This document shows positions 51,561 through 58,057 of a DNA stretch of 58,057 nt, in pieces; the stretch's first letter is position 1; every line of letters begins with the position of its first letter. This stretch comes from an uncultured Clostridia bacterium (GTDB lineage: Bacteria; Bacillota; Clostridia; UBA1381). The notes beneath the pieces are model-generated. The model had not been told where the DNA came from. It saw nothing but the letters and a program-made list of their open reading frames with translations, and did no database searches. A program made the position numbers and the translations under genes. The DNA is taken from positions 1 to 58,057 of the forward strand of contig CALXQE010000078.1 in assembly GCA_944390495.1 (NCBI GenBank), written 5' to 3'.

Positions 51561-52373
51561 TTATTCCTCCATTTCAAAATTCTTTGATACAAACAAAGTA
51601 CCCACAGGTTTACCGTCAAGAATATCATAAAGTGAATCCACGTTATTTCCGTTTGCGATTATCATGTGAATGCCAACGCTTGTTGCCTTTTTTGCGGCTT
51701 CAAGCTTTGTAACCATACCGCCTGTACCTCTTTTTGTACCGGCACCGCCTGCAACATTTTCCACCGATTCAATATTATAAACAACAGGCAGAAATTTTGC
51801 GTTTTTGTTTTTGTGCGGGTCATCATCGTAAAGACCGTCTATATCAGAGAAAAGAACAAGTAAATCAGCGTCTACCAAATCCGCAACAACGGCAGAAAGG
51901 GTATCGTTGTCACCGATTTCGATTTCGTCATAACTTACTGTATCGTTTTCGTTTACGATTGGTATTATTCCCATTTCAAGAAGTGTTGTGACAGTGTTTT
52001 GGATATTTCTCTTTCTTCTTGGGATTGCTATGTCGTCACGAGTTAAAAGTACCTGTGCGACAATGTTGTTATATTCAGAAAACATCTTGTCATAAAGATA
52101 CATAAGTTCGCACTGTCCAACAGCTGCCGCAGCCTGTTTACCCTTAGTATCGTGGGGCTTTTCACTAAGCCCTAATTTACCTAATGCTATACCTATTGCA
52201 CCTGATGAAACAAGTATTATTTCTTTGCCTTGGTTGTGCAAATCTGAAAGAACCATTGAAAGTCTGTCGATTAGCTTTAGGTTCATTTTACCGTTATCGT
52301 ATGTTAGTGTCGATGTTCCGACTTTGACAACAATTCTGTGTGCCATGGAAACATCCTTTAATATATTATCCAT
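51561..52373 (-). CDS. proB: Glutamate 5-kinase ProB
   Basis: The 270 residues cover the amino-acid-kinase domain only: RIVVKVGTSTLTYDNGKMN, LVSSGAIGIALGKLGL, QAAAAVGQCELMYLYDKMF, VNENDTVSYDEIEIGDNDTLSAVVADLVDADLLVLFSDIDGLYD and GTGGMVTKLEAA. The C-terminal PUA domain of Escherichia coli ProB is absent, a common short form. It phosphorylates glutamate as the first step to proline. GGAGG precedes the ATG. It forms an operon with proA. Confidence 0.96.
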   Translation of the reverse strand: MDNILKDVSMAHRIVVKVGTSTLTYDNGKMNLKLIDRLSMVLSDLHNQGKEIILVSSGAIGIALGKLGLSEKPHDTKGKQAAAAVGQCELMYLYDKMFSEYNNIVAQVLLTRDDIAIPRRKRNIQNTVTTLLEMGIIPIVNENDTVSYDEIEIGDNDTLSAVVADLVDADLLVLFSDIDGLYDDDPHKNKNAKFLPVVYNIESVENVAGGAGTKRGTGGMVTKLEAAKKATSVGIHMIIANGNNVDSLYDILDGKPVGTLFVSKNFEMEE

Positions 52374-52499
52374 TATTATCCTCCGAAAAAATTGTACTTA
52401 TTTCAATTATATAACTAACTATTTAATTTGTAAAGGAAAATTTATATTAATATTTCATAGGAATTTATACAGTCTTTGTACCAATTTTCTACAATATAC

Positions 52500-52528
52500 T
52501 TGACGTTAAGTGCAAAATTTGTTAAAAT
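52500..52528 (+). promoter_or_regulatory. Promoter of the iorAB-paaK operon
   Basis: TTGACG (52500-52505), 17 bases, TAAAAT (52523-52528), with a short leader to iorA. Confidence 0.7.
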
Positions 52529-52562
52529 TATAGTAATGGTTTAAAATGAGGAGGAGTACATA

Positions 52563-54302
52563 ATGAAGAAACTAATGCTTGGAAACGAAGCTGTTGCTCG
52601 CGGTGCGTATGAAGCCGGAGTAAGAGTGGTTTCATCATATCCCGGTACACCCAGTACTGAGATTACAGAAAATATCGTAAAGTATGACGACATATATGTT
52701 GAATGGGCACCTAACGAAAAGGTAGCAGCAGAGGTTGCAATCGGTGCATCTATTGCCGGTGCAAGAAGTATGTCTTGTATGAAACACGTAGGACTTAACG
52801 TAATGGCTGACCCTGTGTTTACTGTAAGTTATACAGGTGTAAACGGCGGTCTTGTACTTTGTGTTGCAGATGACCAGGGTATGCACTCATCACAAAATGA
52901 ACAGGATTCACGTCACTATGCTAAGGCGTCAAAGATACTTATGATAGAACCGTCAGACAGCGGTGAATGTAAAGACTTTACAAAGAAGGCTTATGAGCTT
53001 TCAGAAAAGTATGATACACCGGTATTTTTAAGACTTTCAACGAGAGTTTCTCATTCACAGAGCCTTGTAGAAGAAGAAGAGCCGGCTGAGGCTGTATTAA
53101 AGGATTATGATAAGAACCCTCAAAAGTACGTTATGATGCCGGGAAATGCTATAAAGCGTCACGTAGTAGTGGAGGACAGAATTACAGCACTTAAGGAATT
53201 TGCTGAAACATCAGACCTTAACACGGTTGAGGAAAACGGTTCAAAAATCGGTGTAATTGCGGCAGGTATTGCATATATGTACGCAAAGGAAGCACTTTCT
53301 GATAAGGTTGATTATTTAAAACTTGGTATTGTTTATCCTCTTCCGGAAAAGAAAATACAGGAATTTGCAAAGAAATACGACAAAGTTTATGTTATAGAAG
53401 AACTTGACCCTGTTATAGAGGAGTTCTGCAAGAGCGTAGGAGTTAATGTAATAGGTAAAGATGTATTTACACTTCAAGGTGAGTACACAACTTCTATGAT
53501 TAAAAAGGCTGTACTTGGAGAAGCGGCTCCTGAATTTGATGAAATTAACGAGCCTATCCCTGTACGTCCTCCTGTAATGTGTGCAGGCTGTCCTCACAGA
53601 GGTACATTCTATGTTCTAAAGAAACTTGGTCTTGTCGTTTCAGGTGACATCGGCTGTTATACACTTGGTGCAGCTGCTCCCCTTCAGAGCGTTGATACAA
53701 CAATCTGTATGGGTGCGTCTGTAAGTGCGGCACACGGTATGGCTAAGGCAAGAGGCAGTGAATTTAATAAAAAACTTGTTTCTGTAATAGGTGATTCAAC
53801 ATTTATGCACTCAGGTATTACAGGACTTGTTGATATAGTATATAACAAGGGTAACAACACTGTTATAATCCTTGACAACTCAATTACAGGTATGACAGGT
53901 CATCAGGATAACCCGACAACAGGATACACAATCCGCAAAGAAGAAACAAAGCAGGTTAATCTTATAACTCTTTGTAAGTCAATAGGTATTGAGCATGTTG
54001 TTGTGGCAGACCCATTTGATGTAAAGAACTTTGAAAAGGTTGTAAAGGAAGAAGTTGAAAGAGAGGCACCGTCAGTAATTATAGCACAAAGACCTTGTGC
54101 ACTTTTGCCGAATATGCGTAAAACATATACAGGTCACTGCAAGATTACAAAGGACTGTAAGAAGTGTAAGATGTGTATGAAACTTGGCTGCCCGGCAATT
54201 TCTCTTGACGGCGATACTGTAAAGATAGATACAACACAATGTAACGGCTGCGGACTTTGTGTAGGCGTATGTCCGTTCGGTGCGATAAAGAAGGAGGACT
54301 AA
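52563..54302 (+). CDS. iorA: Indolepyruvate:ferredoxin oxidoreductase, alpha subunit
   Basis: The 579-residue protein has an N-terminal pyrimidine-binding-type domain (LGNEAVARGAYEAGVRVVSSYPGTPSTEI). The TPP-binding domain has CAGCPHRGTFYVLKKLG, SGDIGCYTLG, GDSTFMHSGITGLVDIVYN and NSITGMTGHQDNP. A C-terminal ferredoxin domain with two 4Fe-4S clusters (CKKCKMCMKLGCP and CNGCGLCVGVCPFGA) completes the full alpha-subunit length. It oxidises aryl pyruvates to aryl-acetyl-CoA with ferredoxin, in aromatic amino acid fermentation, or runs in reverse for synthesis. Confidence 0.96.
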   Translation: MKKLMLGNEAVARGAYEAGVRVVSSYPGTPSTEITENIVKYDDIYVEWAPNEKVAAEVAIGASIAGARSMSCMKHVGLNVMADPVFTVSYTGVNGGLVLCVADDQGMHSSQNEQDSRHYAKASKILMIEPSDSGECKDFTKKAYELSEKYDTPVFLRLSTRVSHSQSLVEEEEPAEAVLKDYDKNPQKYVMMPGNAIKRHVVVEDRITALKEFAETSDLNTVEENGSKIGVIAAGIAYMYAKEALSDKVDYLKLGIVYPLPEKKIQEFAKKYDKVYVIEELDPVIEEFCKSVGVNVIGKDVFTLQGEYTTSMIKKAVLGEAAPEFDEINEPIPVRPPVMCAGCPHRGTFYVLKKLGLVVSGDIGCYTLGAAAPLQSVDTTICMGASVSAAHGMAKARGSEFNKKLVSVIGDSTFMHSGITGLVDIVYNKGNNTVIILDNSITGMTGHQDNPTTGYTIRKEETKQVNLITLCKSIGIEHVVVADPFDVKNFEKVVKEEVEREAPSVIIAQRPCALLPNMRKTYTGHCKITKDCKKCKMCMKLGCPAISLDGDTVKIDTTQCNGCGLCVGVCPFGAIKKED

Positions 54303-54306
54303 GACC

Positions 54307-54867
54307 ATGAATATAATGATAGTCGGAGTAGGCGGTCAGGGTACACTCCTTGCAAGCCGAATTTTAGGTAAAGTAGCAATTAAAGAAGGATACGACGTTA
54401 AAGTAAGTGAGGTTCACGGAATGAGCCAAAGAGGCGGAAGCGTTGTAACTTATGTTAAGTACGGTGAAAAGGTATATTCGCCTATAATAGACAAGGGCGA
54501 GGCAGATTTAATACTTGCCTTTGAAATGCTTGAGGCTATGCGTGCACTTCCGTACCTTAAAAAAGGCGGTAAGATGATTGCAAATACTCAGCAGATGAAC
54601 CCTATGCCTGTAATAACAGGTGCTATGACTTATCCTGAAAATATTGCAGATAAGATTTCCCAAAAAGCAGATTTAAAGGCAGTTGACGCACTTGCACTTG
54701 CTGAAAAGGCAGGTACAATTAAAGCTGTTAACGTGGTTTTGATAGGACTTTTGGCAAAGAGCATGGAAGTTGATAAACAGGTTTGGATTGATGTTATAAA
54801 GGAAACTGTTCCTGAAAAATTCCTTGAAATGAACTTAAAAGCCTTTGAATTAGGTTACGAATTATAA
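54307..54867 (+). CDS. iorB: Indolepyruvate:ferredoxin oxidoreductase, beta subunit
   Basis: The 186 residues show the POR gamma-type fold: NIMIVGVGGQGTLLASRILGKVAIKEGYDVKVSEVHGMSQRGGSVVTYVKYG, ADLILAFEMLEAMRALPYL and AEKAGTIKAVNVVLIGLLAKSM. It forms the heterodimer with IorA. It lies four bases after iorA with an AAGGAGG site inside the iorA end. Confidence 0.96.
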   Translation: MNIMIVGVGGQGTLLASRILGKVAIKEGYDVKVSEVHGMSQRGGSVVTYVKYGEKVYSPIIDKGEADLILAFEMLEAMRALPYLKKGGKMIANTQQMNPMPVITGAMTYPENIADKISQKADLKAVDALALAEKAGTIKAVNVVLIGLLAKSMEVDKQVWIDVIKETVPEKFLEMNLKAFELGYEL

Positions 54868-54896
54868 TAATAAATTTAAGAGAGGAGATGGTACCA

Positions 54897-56204
54897 ATGG
54901 GCATGTATCAGCCGGAAATTGAAACAATGGAGAGAAGTGAACTTGAAAAGCTTCAGCTTGAAAGACTTCAAAAACAGGTAAAATATGTATACGAAAACGT
55001 TAAGGTATACAGAGAACGTATGGACAAAAAGGGCGTAAAGCCGGAGGACATTAAAACACTAAAGGATATTGCAAAGCTGCCTTTTACAACAAAACAGGAT
55101 TTGAGGGATTATTATCCTTTTGAGCTTTTTGCAGCACCTAAAAAGGATATAGTCAGAATACATGCGTCATCAGGTACAACAGGCAGACAGATAGTAGCCG
55201 GTTATACAAGAAATGACCTTGATATGTGGGCGGACTGTATGGCAAGACAGATTGCAGCTGCCGGCGGTGATGAAAATTCCGTTGTACAGGTGTCATACGG
55301 ATACGGTTTGTTTACAGGTGGTCTTGGTGCTCACGGCGGTGCTGAAAGAATAGGTGCAATGACTGTACCTACTTCTTCAGGAAATACCGAAAGACAAATA
55401 AGACTTATGATTGAGCTTGGTGCAACACATCTTTGCTGTACACCGTCTTATGCTATGTATCTTGGTGAAACAATAAATGAAATGGGTGTAAAGGACCAGC
55501 TTAGCTTAAAGGCTGGTATCTTCGGTGCTGAGCCATGGACTGAGGATATGCGTCATCAAATTGAAGAATCACTTGGTATAAAAGCATACGATGTATACGG
55601 ATTAACTGAAATTACAGGACCGGGCGTATCTTATGAATGTCACGTTCAGGGCGGTATGCACGTATGTGAAGATATGTTTTTACCTGAAATAATTGACCCT
55701 GATACGGAGGAAGTATTGCCTCCCGGTTCATTCGGTGAACTTGTGTTCACTACACTTACTAAGGAAGGTATGCCGATGATGCGTTACAGAACACGTGACC
55801 TTTGTGTACTTGACTATGAAAAGTGTGAATGCGGAAGAACACTTGTAAGAATGAAGAAACCGGCAGGCAGAACTGACGATATGCTTATCATTAGAGGCGT
55901 TAACGTATTCCCGTCACAGATTGAGGAAGTTCTTCTTAAAATGGGCGGCGATATTACACCTAACTATCAGATTATTGTCGGCAGAGAAAATAATACAGAT
56001 ACACTTGAAGTACAGGTTGAAATGTCAGAGAGTATGTTGTCTGACGATATTAAATCTGTTGCGGCTATTGAAAAGAAGATTGTTTCTAAACTTCGCAGTA
56101 CTTTAGGTCTTGGTGCAGTTGTTAAACTTGTAGAACCGAAAACAATTACAAGAAGTGAGGGTAAGGCAAAACGTGTAATAGATAACCGTAAACTTCACGA
56201 TTAA
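54897..56204 (+). CDS. paaK: Phenylacetate-CoA ligase
   Basis: The protein is 435 residues from ATG 54897 (GAGGAG nine bases before); ATG 54888 is too close. The adenylate-forming family is shown by IHASSGTTGRQIVAGYT (P loop, about 92), YDVYGLTEITGPGVSYEC, TTLTKEGMPMMRYRTRDL and AGRTDDMLIIRGVNVFPSQIEEVL. It couples arylacetate to CoA with ATP, giving the substrate or using the product of IorAB. The ACT gene downstream overlaps its end. Confidence 0.94.
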   Translation: MGMYQPEIETMERSELEKLQLERLQKQVKYVYENVKVYRERMDKKGVKPEDIKTLKDIAKLPFTTKQDLRDYYPFELFAAPKKDIVRIHASSGTTGRQIVAGYTRNDLDMWADCMARQIAAAGGDENSVVQVSYGYGLFTGGLGAHGGAERIGAMTVPTSSGNTERQIRLMIELGATHLCCTPSYAMYLGETINEMGVKDQLSLKAGIFGAEPWTEDMRHQIEESLGIKAYDVYGLTEITGPGVSYECHVQGGMHVCEDMFLPEIIDPDTEEVLPPGSFGELVFTTLTKEGMPMMRYRTRDLCVLDYEKCECGRTLVRMKKPAGRTDDMLIIRGVNVFPSQIEEVLLKMGGDITPNYQIIVGRENNTDTLEVQVEMSESMLSDDIKSVAAIEKKIVSKLRSTLGLGAVVKLVEPKTITRSEGKAKRVIDNRKLHD

Positions 56205-56221
56205 TGAAAGGAGATGTTAAT

Positions 56222-56656
56222 ATGCAGTTTATTAAACAGCTTTCAGTTTTTGTAGAGAATAAATCCGGAAGATTGTCAGATATTTTGACTACTGTCGGTA
56301 ATGCTGATATAGACATAAGTGCATTGTCTATTGCTGATACGACAGATTTCGGAATAGTGCGTATGATTGTAAATAACCCTGAACAGGCAGCTTCTGTTTT
56401 GAGAGAAAACGGTTTTGTTGTTAAAGTTACAGACGTTATTGCACTTGCTGTTGCAGATATTCCGGGAGGACTTGCTAAGGAAGTTGAAAAACTTAAAAAT
56501 GCAGGTATTTCTATTGAATATATGTATGCGTTTATCGGTAAGAGCGATAAGGGTGCACTTGTTATTGTAAGAGTTGAAGATCCTGAAAAGGCGATAGAGG
56601 TGCTGAAGGGTGAAAGCGTAACGCTTGTATCTCCTGAAGAGGTTTACAGATTGTAA
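56222..56656 (+). CDS. Tandem ACT-domain protein
   Basis: The protein is 144 residues from ATG 56222 (AAAGGAG site). Two ACT domains are visible: 1-68 (FIKQLSVFVENKSGRLSDILTTVGNADIDISALSIADTTDFGIVRMIV) and about 72-142 (VIALAVADIPGGLAKEVEKLKNAGISIEYMYAF). ACT domains bind amino acids. Genes of this kind often follow paaK in iorAB clusters, where they may sense aromatic amino acids. No enzymatic domain is attached. It is the last gene of the operon. Confidence 0.9.
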   Translation: MQFIKQLSVFVENKSGRLSDILTTVGNADIDISALSIADTTDFGIVRMIVNNPEQAASVLRENGFVVKVTDVIALAVADIPGGLAKEVEKLKNAGISIEYMYAFIGKSDKGALVIVRVEDPEKAIEVLKGESVTLVSPEEVYRL

Positions 56657-56671
56657 TGTGTGAATATAAAG

Positions 56672-56703
56672 AAAGCGACGGCAACAAAGCCGTCGCTTTT
56701 TTG
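56672..56703 (+). terminator. Terminator of the iorAB-paaK operon
   Basis: AAAGCGACGGC pairs with GCCGTCGCTTT around AACAAA, followed by TTT. Confidence 0.92.
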
Positions 56704-56737
56704 TGGTATGGGAAAATGTGTTTTGCTTTTTTAGAAA

Positions 56738-56770
56738 ATAAAAAAAGTGATAGGTAAAACCTATCACTTT
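56738..56770 (-). terminator. Original terminator of the tRNA-Leu gene
   Basis: AAAGTGATAGG (56744-56754) pairs with CCTATCACTTT (56760-56770). On the minus strand seven T residues follow. It directly follows the tRNA CCA end, so the chromosomal tRNA tail and its terminator are preserved here. Confidence 0.85.
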
Positions 56771-56830
56771 TGGTGCAGATGAAGGGACTTGAACCCCCAC
56801 GTCGGTGACACTAGATCCTAAGTCTAGTGA
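56771..56830 (-). pseudogene. 3' fragment of tRNA-Leu (UAG)
   Basis: The minus strand carries the anticodon arm CTAGACTTAGGATCTAG (loop CTTAGGA, anticodon TAG), a long variable arm, a T arm with GGTTCAAGT and an acceptor half ending GCACCA. The 5' acceptor strand and D arm are missing: sequence before the anticodon stem does not pair with CATCTGC. This is the displaced chromosomal 3' part left when an element inserted at the anticodon arm. Confidence 0.88.
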
Positions 56831-56856
56831 GTGTTGCTCCTTTTTGGTGGTAACAT

Positions 56857-56885
56857 TTGAATTATACACGGAAAAAAACTATAAT
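56857..56885 (+). promoter_or_regulatory. Integrase promoter
   Basis: TTGAAT (56857-56862), 17 bases, TATAAT (56880-56885), about 40 bases before the start codon. Confidence 0.65.
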
Positions 56886-56923
56886 AGTAGTCATTAAATT
56901 TTTAGTTTTTGAGGTGGTATATA

Positions 56924-57829
56924 ATGCGATTTAATAAGTGGTGTGTTCATTGGCTTGATTTATATAAAAGACGTTTTATAAAAGAGTCAACATACAGTAG
57001 TTATTTGTTTGCCTGTCAGCATATTAAATGCAAGCGGAAACTTGAAAAACTTTCTATTGTGGATCTACAAAAAGTTATCAACGATATGATAGATAAAAAG
57101 CTTTCTTTATCCACGGTAAAACATACTGTAACGATTATGATACAAGCAAGCCGCCGTGCGTATTCTCTCGGATACTGCAAGCAGCTTGATTACAGCTTTT
57201 TAGAGCTTCCAACGGATAAAAAAAGCAAGGTTGAAGCTCTTTCGCTCTCTGATCAGCGGCTTATACTTTCAAATATTGCACTTTCTTTTTATGGTCCGTT
57301 CTTTAAATTCCTTTTGTTTTCAGGTATGAGAGTAGGCGAAGCCATCGCTCTTAGGTGGTCGGCTATCGACTACAAAAATAAAATTATAAAGATAAGATAT
57401 ACGGATTACAGAGGTACCGAACAAGATACAAAAACAGTCAATTCCTGTCGTGATATTCCGCTTACAGCTGACCTTTATAATATATTACAAGATAATTTCA
57501 AAATAGGCAGTGTGTATTGCTTTACTAATACTATGGGAAATAAGATAAATTATAGGTCGCTTTTGGATTCCTGGCACAGATTTATTTTAAATATTGGTGT
57601 TGCTCCGTGCGGACTTCATGCCTTACGTCATACATACGCAACAAATGCTCTTAAAGCAGGTGTTAATATAAAAGTATTATCGGAGATTTTAGGACATAAA
57701 ACCGTTAATATTACGCTTAATATTTACACTGATATAGATATATCAGATAAAGCCGCTGCAGCGGCTTTATTGACTGATTATATCAAAGATAAAGTAAGTA
57801 ACGAGCGTAAAAAAATAGGTGTTATCTAA
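56924..57829 (+). CDS. Tyrosine integrase of the second element
   Basis: The protein is 301 residues from ATG 56924 (GAGGTGG site); a TTG at 56909 lies upstream of that site. A short core-binding domain (1-105) and no arm-binding domain are seen. The catalytic domain has FSGMRVGEAIALRWSAID (Arg about 140), HALRHTYATNALKAGVNIKVLSEILGH and Tyr in LNIYTDID. The gene faces away from the tRNA fragment, just inside the element. It is only distantly similar to the integrase at 7952, without the HTH insert. It probably targets the tRNA-Leu anticodon arm. Confidence 0.92.
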   Translation: MRFNKWCVHWLDLYKRRFIKESTYSSYLFACQHIKCKRKLEKLSIVDLQKVINDMIDKKLSLSTVKHTVTIMIQASRRAYSLGYCKQLDYSFLELPTDKKSKVEALSLSDQRLILSNIALSFYGPFFKFLLFSGMRVGEAIALRWSAIDYKNKIIKIRYTDYRGTEQDTKTVNSCRDIPLTADLYNILQDNFKIGSVYCFTNTMGNKINYRSLLDSWHRFILNIGVAPCGLHALRHTYATNALKAGVNIKVLSEILGHKTVNITLNIYTDIDISDKAAAAALLTDYIKDKVSNERKKIGVI

Positions 57830-57836
57830 CACCTAT
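57815..57836. terminator. Bidirectional terminator at convergent genes
   Basis: ATAGGTGTTA pairs with TAACACCTAT around TC, with A/T runs on both sides, and covers the stop codons of the integrase and the convergent small gene. Confidence 0.75.
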
Positions 57837-58013
57837 CTTTTCCAACGCTCTTATCGCTTCTTCTGATGTTATAACTTCAATGTCTATGGCAAGTGTCAGC
57901 ATTCCCATATACATGTAATATGCGTCTCTGTCATTTTTAAGTCTTAAAGTGTTCAGATAAAATCTGTTTAATTCTTTTCTTATTCTCTTTTTCATATCTT
58001 CCGCCTCTTTCAT
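57822..58013 (-). CDS. Small helical protein of the second element
   Basis: The 63-residue protein starts at ATG 58013, eight bases after AAGGAG. It is charged and helical (KKRIRKELNRFYLNTLRLKN, then YYMYMGMLTLAIDIEVITSEEAIRALEKIG). I do not recognise the family; similar short proteins flank integrases in clostridial integrative elements. It is convergent with the integrase and shares its terminator. The upstream part of its transcript is outside the window. Confidence 0.55.
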   Translation of the reverse strand: MKEAEDMKKRIRKELNRFYLNTLRLKNDRDAYYMYMGMLTLAIDIEVITSEEAIRALEKIGVR

Positions 58014-58057
58014 CTTCTGTCACTCCTTTTTTGCTCTTCGAGTGACACACAAGGGCA

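Larger units (their letters stand above)
56811..58057. mobile_element. Left end of a second integrated element in tRNA-Leu
   Basis: The break in tRNA-Leu at its anticodon arm is followed within 95 bases by a tyrosine integrase gene and an unrelated small gene. The intact tRNA should be rebuilt at the far end, beyond the window. The exact crossover within 56811-56830 cannot be set without the other end. Confidence 0.8.

Noticed and set aside
56771..56880. Functional tRNA-Leu gene
   Set aside because: The 5' acceptor strand and D arm are absent; upstream bases do not pair with the 3' acceptor half.

Overview
The window reads as a chromosomal segment of a low-GC, Gram-positive-type anaerobe of the class Clostridia. 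The evidence is the Firmicutes order rimP-nusA-ylxR-ylxQ-infB-rbfA-nrnA-truB-ribF, a short NusA, near-consensus TTGACA/TATAAT promoters with 17-base spacers, many ATGA/TAATG gene overlaps, S-layer-homology and Cthe_2159-type surface proteins, an LCP cell-wall ligase, and an indolepyruvate:ferredoxin oxidoreductase typical of amino-acid-using anaerobes. Genus cannot be fixed from the sequence alone; a pectin-using gut clostridium (Monoglobus-like) is a guess.

Region 1 (about 1-9518) is a small integrated element that appears complete. Its right end carries a tyrosine integrase beside the 3' end of an intact initiator tRNA-Met. Its left end begins at base 1 with the same seven bases as the tRNA anticodon loop, and both ends carry the same 24-base arm-type repeat. 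It encodes a XRE repressor, a leftward operon (small basic protein, excisionase-like protein, DnaD-like replisome organiser, DnaC-like loader, and a sigma factor split into two overlapping frames), several ribbon-helix-helix regulators with their own palindromic operators, a HIRAN protein, a DUF2442 protein, an unrecognised 223-residue protein, and a type III toxin-antitoxin locus whose antitoxin is a repeat RNA. A further convergent transcript pair may encode a 20-residue hydrophobic peptide. No capsid, terminase, relaxase or conjugation gene is seen, so it resembles a phage-satellite or PICI-like island or a minimal integrative element.

Region 2 (9.7-33.4 kb) is core chromosome: GtrA, YifB, a BspA-type LRR protein, an LCP protein with a serine-rich tail, the rimP-to-ribF translation/transcription operon, glmU, pth, mfd, a PrsA-like lipoprotein, a LUD-domain protein, a Cthe_2159-type surface protein and adenine deaminase.

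Region 3 (33.6-40 kb) holds a MacAB-like export set (adaptor, ATPase, permease) followed by an S-layer-homology protein, probably one transcription unit.

Region 4 (40-56.7 kb) is metabolic: a leftward hisZ-hisG-hisA-ttcA-like operon; a GltD-like oxidoreductase; a divergent lysR/yeiH pair; a GH35 beta-galactosidase with mannonate dehydratase; a leftward proBA operon; and iorA-iorB-paaK-ACT for aryl-acid metabolism.

Region 5 (56.8 kb to the end) is the left end of a second, larger element inserted in a tRNA-Leu(UAG) gene: only the 3' part of that tRNA remains here, next to a second tyrosine integrase. The rest lies beyond the window.
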